Source: JAENZQ01 sp964553505 (GTDB taxonomy: Bacteria > Bacillota > Clostridia > Peptostreptococcales > JAAYPU01). From it: DNA of 7,825 nt. The notes under the pieces were generated by a model. The model saw only the letters and a list, made by a program, of their open reading frames with translations. It searched no databases and was not told where the DNA came from. This document shows, piece after piece, positions 4,671 to 7,825 of this stretch. The stretch spans positions 1 through 7,825 of the forward strand of contig CAZKKX010000116.1 in the NCBI GenBank assembly GCA_964553505.1, in the 5' to 3' direction. The first letter of the stretch is position 1; the number at the start of each line of letters is the position of its first letter. A program made the translations under genes and the position numbers.

Positions 4671-6449
4671 ATGGCTAAGCGTATGATTAGAAATTATTTC
4701 AGTTTATTGCTCATAGTCTGCTTAATCGGCATCTCTGTACAGCCGTCAGATGCAGCAGGTAATGCCTGGCAAACAGTAGGCGGCGCAGGATTCGTCAGCA
4801 CATCTATCGTAGATATGTCTGTTTGCGATGGCATCCCTTATGTTGCATATCAAGATAATATGCAAAACAAAAAAATAACCGTTATGAAGTATAATGGGAC
4901 AGCTTGGGTCAATGTGGGTAATCCTGGCTTTACACAAGGTCAGGTCCACGAGTTTTCATTATTTGTGAGCAACGGAACGCCTTATATTGCGACAAGAGAT
5001 ATGTCTCTTGGCAATAAAGTTTCCGTCATGAAATATGACGGCACTTCATGGAAAAATGTAGGAAATGCAAGTTTTTCCGACGGATATGCGGATTACATAT
5101 CCCTTTATGTAGATAACAATACACCATACGTTGCTTATAAGGATTCCATGCAAAGTCAAAAAATCACGGTAAAGAAGTACGATGGCACATCGTGGAATAA
5201 CGTAGGTCAGTCAGGTTTTTCTCAAAAAGCTGCCGAATGCATTTCTCTGTTCGTCGATAATGGTACGCCTTATGTTGCTTATAAAGATTCTGCTAAAGAT
5301 GATAAAGCATCTGTAATGAGATATGACGGGAACTCATGGGTTTATGTAGGCACCCAGGGATTTTCAGTGAGTTCTGTTTGCTATCAGAGGAATACTACAA
5401 ATCCGGATCCCGAATATGTTTCTCTACAAGTATCCAATGGTATACCTTATGTCGCTTTTAAAGATTTATCTAAAAATGGAAAACTGACTGTCATGAAATA
5501 TAACGGAACTTCGTGGGTTTCAGTAGGAAATCCAGGATTTACAAATGGGATAGCTGATCATTCAACGCTTTTCGTTGATGGGGAAACACCATATATTGCT
5601 TTTAGGGATTCCACCCAAAATAAAGCTACTGTCATGAAATATAACGGATCCTCTTGGGAATATGTAGGCATTGCCGGTTTTTCGGCAGGGCTGGTAGAAT
5701 CAATATCCTTAATGTTGGATAATGGTGTTCCATACATAGCATACAGAGATGTCAACTACAGAGGTGCAACCGTAATGAAATATGCAGTCCCTGAAGTTTC
5801 CGCACCAGTTGAGTCTACTCCTCAACCTGTTGCGCCTCCTGATGAACCTGTAACTCCCGAAGAACCCTCTAACCAAGAATCTGCAAATGGATTTTCAGAT
5901 ACTTCTGATCATTGGGCAAGAGAAATAATACTTGAAATGAGTTCTGAAGAAATTATTAACGGTGTTGGCAACAATTTATTTGAACCGGAAAGAGATATAA
6001 CACGTGCAGAATTTGCTGCAGTTATTATAAGAGCTCTGGATTGCACCAAAACAAATAATTCAAATCCCTTTTCCGATATCTCGGTTTCAGACTGGTATTA
6101 TAATTCAGTACTTGCAGCTTTTGAAAACGAATTGATCACAGGTTACAACGATGGTTCATTTATGCCTCAATCCAGTATAACCAGACAAGAAGCTATGGCA
6201 ATTGTGGTAAGAGCAATATCGAGGGATTCATCTTTAGAATTGAATATAAATGAAATCACAAATATTCTTGCCGCATTTTCCGATAGAGACTCTGTAAGCG
6301 ACTGGGCAAAAGCATCGGCAGCACTCTGTATAAAAGAGGATATTATAACCGGCAGAAGCGGAAACACCATTGCTGCTCAGGATAATATAACGAGGGCCGA
6401 AACGGCAGTGATTATAAAAAGGCTGTTACAGAAAATAGCAATTATATAG
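4671..6449 (+). CDS. secreted SLH-anchored surface protein with seven propeller-like repeats
   Basis: This 592-residue protein begins with a signal peptide (KR-rich start, hydrophobic 10-22, probable cleavage near SDAA, residues 26-29). Residues 33-375 hold seven repeats that begin at Trp33, 79, 127, 175, 223, 282 and 329. Each runs W-x-x-VG-x-x-GF, then I-S-L-x-V-x-NGTPYVAYKD, then TVMKYDGTS. Seven four-stranded units suggest a seven-bladed beta-propeller. Repeat five carries an insertion of about 11 residues (CYQRNTTNPDPE region, 237-248). A Pro/Glu linker (372-404) leads to three SLH domains (about 407-456, 466-517, 535-588) with ITRAE, ITRQE and ITRAE motifs, which bind wall-linked polysaccharide. 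It should therefore sit on the cell surface and display the propeller, perhaps for binding a sugar or protein; no catalytic residues are evident. It appears monocistronic. Confidence 0.93.
   Translation: MAKRMIRNYFSLLLIVCLIGISVQPSDAAGNAWQTVGGAGFVSTSIVDMSVCDGIPYVAYQDNMQNKKITVMKYNGTAWVNVGNPGFTQGQVHEFSLFVSNGTPYIATRDMSLGNKVSVMKYDGTSWKNVGNASFSDGYADYISLYVDNNTPYVAYKDSMQSQKITVKKYDGTSWNNVGQSGFSQKAAECISLFVDNGTPYVAYKDSAKDDKASVMRYDGNSWVYVGTQGFSVSSVCYQRNTTNPDPEYVSLQVSNGIPYVAFKDLSKNGKLTVMKYNGTSWVSVGNPGFTNGIADHSTLFVDGETPYIAFRDSTQNKATVMKYNGSSWEYVGIAGFSAGLVESISLMLDNGVPYIAYRDVNYRGATVMKYAVPEVSAPVESTPQPVAPPDEPVTPEEPSNQESANGFSDTSDHWAREIILEMSSEEIINGVGNNLFEPERDITRAEFAAVIIRALDCTKTNNSNPFSDISVSDWYYNSVLAAFENELITGYNDGSFMPQSSITRQEAMAIVVRAISRDSSLELNINEITNILAAFSDRDSVSDWAKASAALCIKEDIITGRSGNTIAAQDNITRAETAVIIKRLLQKIAII
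4767..5795 (+). repeat. seven in-frame tandem repeats of about 140 bp
   Basis: The coding units step by 46, 48, 48, 48, 59 and 47 codons. Similarity is clearest in units two to four and six, and at DNA level around ATGAAATATRACGG and CCTTATGTTGCTTA. The nucleotide copies have diverged, so this is an old protein repeat rather than a recent tandem duplication. Confidence 0.9.
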
Positions 6450-6493
6450 GAACCATTCTGTCTAAAGGTTTTATGAAAAAGGATTAATAAGGC

Positions 6494-6520
6494 TTGTATT
6501 TGGAGAATATATGGTATAAA
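6494..6520 (+). promoter_or_regulatory. extended -10 promoter of the L25 gene
   Basis: TGGTATAAA (6512-6520) fits an extended -10 element. A TTGTAT (6494-6499) lies upstream at a short 15-nt spacing. This would give a leader of only about 20 nt before the ribosome binding site and TTG start. No sigma-B-type promoter, as known for Bacillus ctc, is visible. Confidence 0.55.
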
Positions 6521-6549
6521 ATGAATAATGCTGAAAGGAGTGTGTTCAA

Positions 6550-7176
6550 TTGCAGGAAGTTATTTTAAATGCAGAAGAAAGGATTACTAAGTCCGGGAAA
6601 TTTAAAGAAGCAGGTTACATTCCCGGTATATTATATGGTGATGGTATTGATAATGCTACATCTGTAAAATTCAATGAATCTGATTTGCGAAGAATCCTTT
6701 CAAAGCATGGTGCCCATACGAAATTATGGATTCAATACAACGATGATAAAAAATTCGGATTCATAAAAGATATACAAAAACACCCTGTTTCACATCAAAT
6801 ACTACATATGGATATCCAAATTGTTTCACAGGAGCATGACGTTAAGATGCAGCTGCCAATTATCTTTAGCGGTGAAAACCAGCTTAGACAAAATCAATTG
6901 CATCTTCAGGTTCAAAAATCTGTTGTTGATGTAATTGGAAAAGTAATCTTGATGCCTGATGCTCTATATGTAGATGTCTCTGAAAAAGAACATGGCTATA
7001 TGATTACAGCTAAAGATATTGAATTAAATGAAGAAATAAGGATTTTAAATCCTGATGATATTTACGGCAGTATCGGGCACTTGAAAATTACAACTATTGA
7101 GGAGCCTGAAAAAGAAGAAGTGGAATCAGAAGAAGACGCTGATGAAGCTGAAGGCGAAACAGAAGACGAAGAATAA
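6550..7176 (+). CDS. rplY: 50S ribosomal protein L25, long CTC/TL5 type
   Basis: This 208-residue protein has the two-domain CTC layout. An L25 domain that binds 5S rRNA spans about 1-90, with AGYIPGILYG (21-30) and the typical FIKDIQKHPVSHQILHMDIQIV stretch (70-91). A TL5-like beta domain follows at about 95-182. The last 28 or so residues are almost all Glu/Asp, a tail common in this group. Translation starts at TTG, since AAAGGAG (6534-6540) sits 9 nt before it and no in-frame ATG is near. In Bacillus the gene usually lies beside pth; here it stands alone between a surface protein and a convergent transporter. The basic N-terminal segment (ERITKSGKFKEAG) is less arginine-rich than usual, so a paralogue is possible. 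Confidence 0.9.
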   Translation: MQEVILNAEERITKSGKFKEAGYIPGILYGDGIDNATSVKFNESDLRRILSKHGAHTKLWIQYNDDKKFGFIKDIQKHPVSHQILHMDIQIVSQEHDVKMQLPIIFSGENQLRQNQLHLQVQKSVVDVIGKVILMPDALYVDVSEKEHGYMITAKDIELNEEIRILNPDDIYGSIGHLKITTIEEPEKEEVESEEDADEAEGETEDEE

Positions 7177-7203
7177 ATCTTCATTAAGATTATTTCTTAA
7201 AAA

Positions 7204-7264
7204 AATAAACCCGTATGAACAGATTGATTTATCCGATGACGAACTCTGTTTATACGGGTTCATT
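7204..7264. terminator. bidirectional terminator between the L25 and EamA genes
   Basis: AACCCGTATGAACAGA (7208-7223) pairs with TCTGTTTATACGGGTT (7245-7260): 16 bp with one G-U pair and a 21-nt loop. On the minus strand it is followed by a strong U run (TATTTTTTT), so it should end EamA transcripts. On the plus strand the tail is CATTCTTTTC, weaker but usable for L25. The right arm overlaps the last codons and stop of the EamA gene. Confidence 0.85.
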
Positions 7265-7825
7265 CTTTTCAAAATGTCTTGCTTTATAATTGATAAAAGC
7301 AGCTAAGATTATGAAAGCTGATCCGGTCACAGACAACAAAGTTGGTATCTCACTCCAAATCACTAAACCAATAATTCCTGAAAAAACAATACTGGCATAA
7401 CTGTATATGGCAATTTCTCCTGCAGGCGCGTATTTATAGGCTGAAGTCATACAAGTTTGATAAAGTGTGCCGGTTAAACCCAATACCAACAGTTTAAACA
7501 GCCCCCATCCTTTTGGAATAACAAAATGACCCATAAACACAAATGGTAGAAATGCAACGGCTGTAATAAGAGAATAATAAAACATAATAACAAGGGTATC
7601 ATCTGTTTTCTGGAGGTGTTTTATATTTGTATACGCAGCTCCGGTAAAAACTGCTGAAAAGAAAGCAAAAATATAAAAGATATTGATACTATGGAACTGG
7701 GGTCTTATGATTAGAACCGCACCTAACAAACTTAATAAGAATGTATATATATGAACTTTTCTGATTTTTTCCTTGATGAAAACCCAAGAAAAAATAATTA
7801 CAAAAAAGGGGTAAATATTTGTAAG
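7250..7825 (-). CDS. EamA/DMT-family transporter (5' end outside window)
   Basis: The C-terminal 191 codons of a drug/metabolite-transporter superfamily protein are present; the frame stays open to base 7825, so the true start lies to the right. The visible part begins with the end of the first EamA repeat (NIYPFFVIIFSWVFIKEKI, then LLGAVLIIRP), a very typical pattern for this family. The second repeat of about five membrane helices follows, with FYYSLITAVAFLPF, LYQTCMTSAYKYAP and IYSYASIVFSGIIGLVIWSE as recognisable segments. It ends in a short basic/polar tail (NYKARHFEKNEPV). A TTG at 7729 could be read as a start but would cut the family fold in two. Substrates of such transporters range from amino acids to metabolites and cannot be told from sequence. 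It is convergent with the L25 gene. Confidence 0.88.
   Translation of the reverse strand, partial: LTNIYPFFVIIFSWVFIKEKIRKVHIYTFLLSLLGAVLIIRPQFHSINIFYIFAFFSAVFTGAAYTNIKHLQKTDDTLVIMFYYSLITAVAFLPFVFMGHFVIPKGWGLFKLLVLGLTGTLYQTCMTSAYKYAPAGEIAIYSYASIVFSGIIGLVIWSEIPTLLSVTGSAFIILAAFINYKARHFEKNEPV

Noticed and set aside
4767..5795. Regularly spaced repeats resembling an array
   Set aside because: The period is about 140 bp, the copies are in frame, diverged and have no unique spacers; they are protein repeats, not CRISPR.
7097..7306. 69-codon plus-strand frame after the L25 gene
   Set aside because: It is a frame-shifted reading of the acidic tail that runs through the terminator hairpin; there is no independent start signal.
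7250..7729. EamA protein starting at the TTG at 7729
   Set aside because: The frame continues upstream to the window edge with typical EamA sequence, so the TTG is internal.

Overview
The window reads as chromosomal DNA from a low-GC, spore-forming member of the Bacillota, most likely a clostridium. It is AT-rich, has strong AGGAGG-type ribosome binding sites, and carries a small acid-soluble spore protein gene, an S-layer-homology (SLH) surface protein, and a TPP riboswitch that ends in an intrinsic terminator. I cannot name a genus. I see no insertion sequence, CRISPR array, tRNA, rRNA or phage module.

Left part (1-2115, minus strand): a thiamine-precursor uptake operon. In transcription order it has a sigma-A-like promoter, a TPP riboswitch, a terminator, a thiamine-binding-family small protein, an ABC permease and a ThiY/NMT1-like substrate-binding lipoprotein that runs off the left edge. 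The genes are tightly packed: one 29-nt overlap and one 2-nt gap. An ATPase gene (thiZ-like) would be expected just outside the window. The system probably imports thiamine or a pyrimidine breakdown product of it, and is shut off when TPP is plentiful.

Middle (2138-4421): a soluble orphan histidine kinase on the minus strand, with a PAS-like sensor region containing four clustered cysteines. Its promoter overlaps a cluster of palindromes, and its start codon is preceded by two mutually exclusive potential hairpins around the ribosome binding site. Next come a stand-alone M15-type peptidase (minus strand) and, divergent from it, sspH (plus strand) behind a promoter that fits the forespore sigma-G/sigma-F consensus. 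sspH ends in a 12-bp perfect hairpin.

Right part (4671-7825): a secreted protein with seven internal repeats of about 48 residues (probably a seven-bladed beta-propeller), a Pro/Glu linker and three SLH domains that would anchor it to the cell wall. After it comes a gene for ribosomal protein L25 of the long CTC/TL5 type, with a TTG start and an acidic tail. A convergent EamA/DMT transporter gene, cut by the right edge, shares a bidirectional terminator hairpin with it.

Most of this is ordinary chromosomal content. The parts most worth a second look are the cysteine-bearing orphan kinase with its layered control region and the propeller-SLH surface protein. I did not find convincing evidence for a wholly new multi-gene system.
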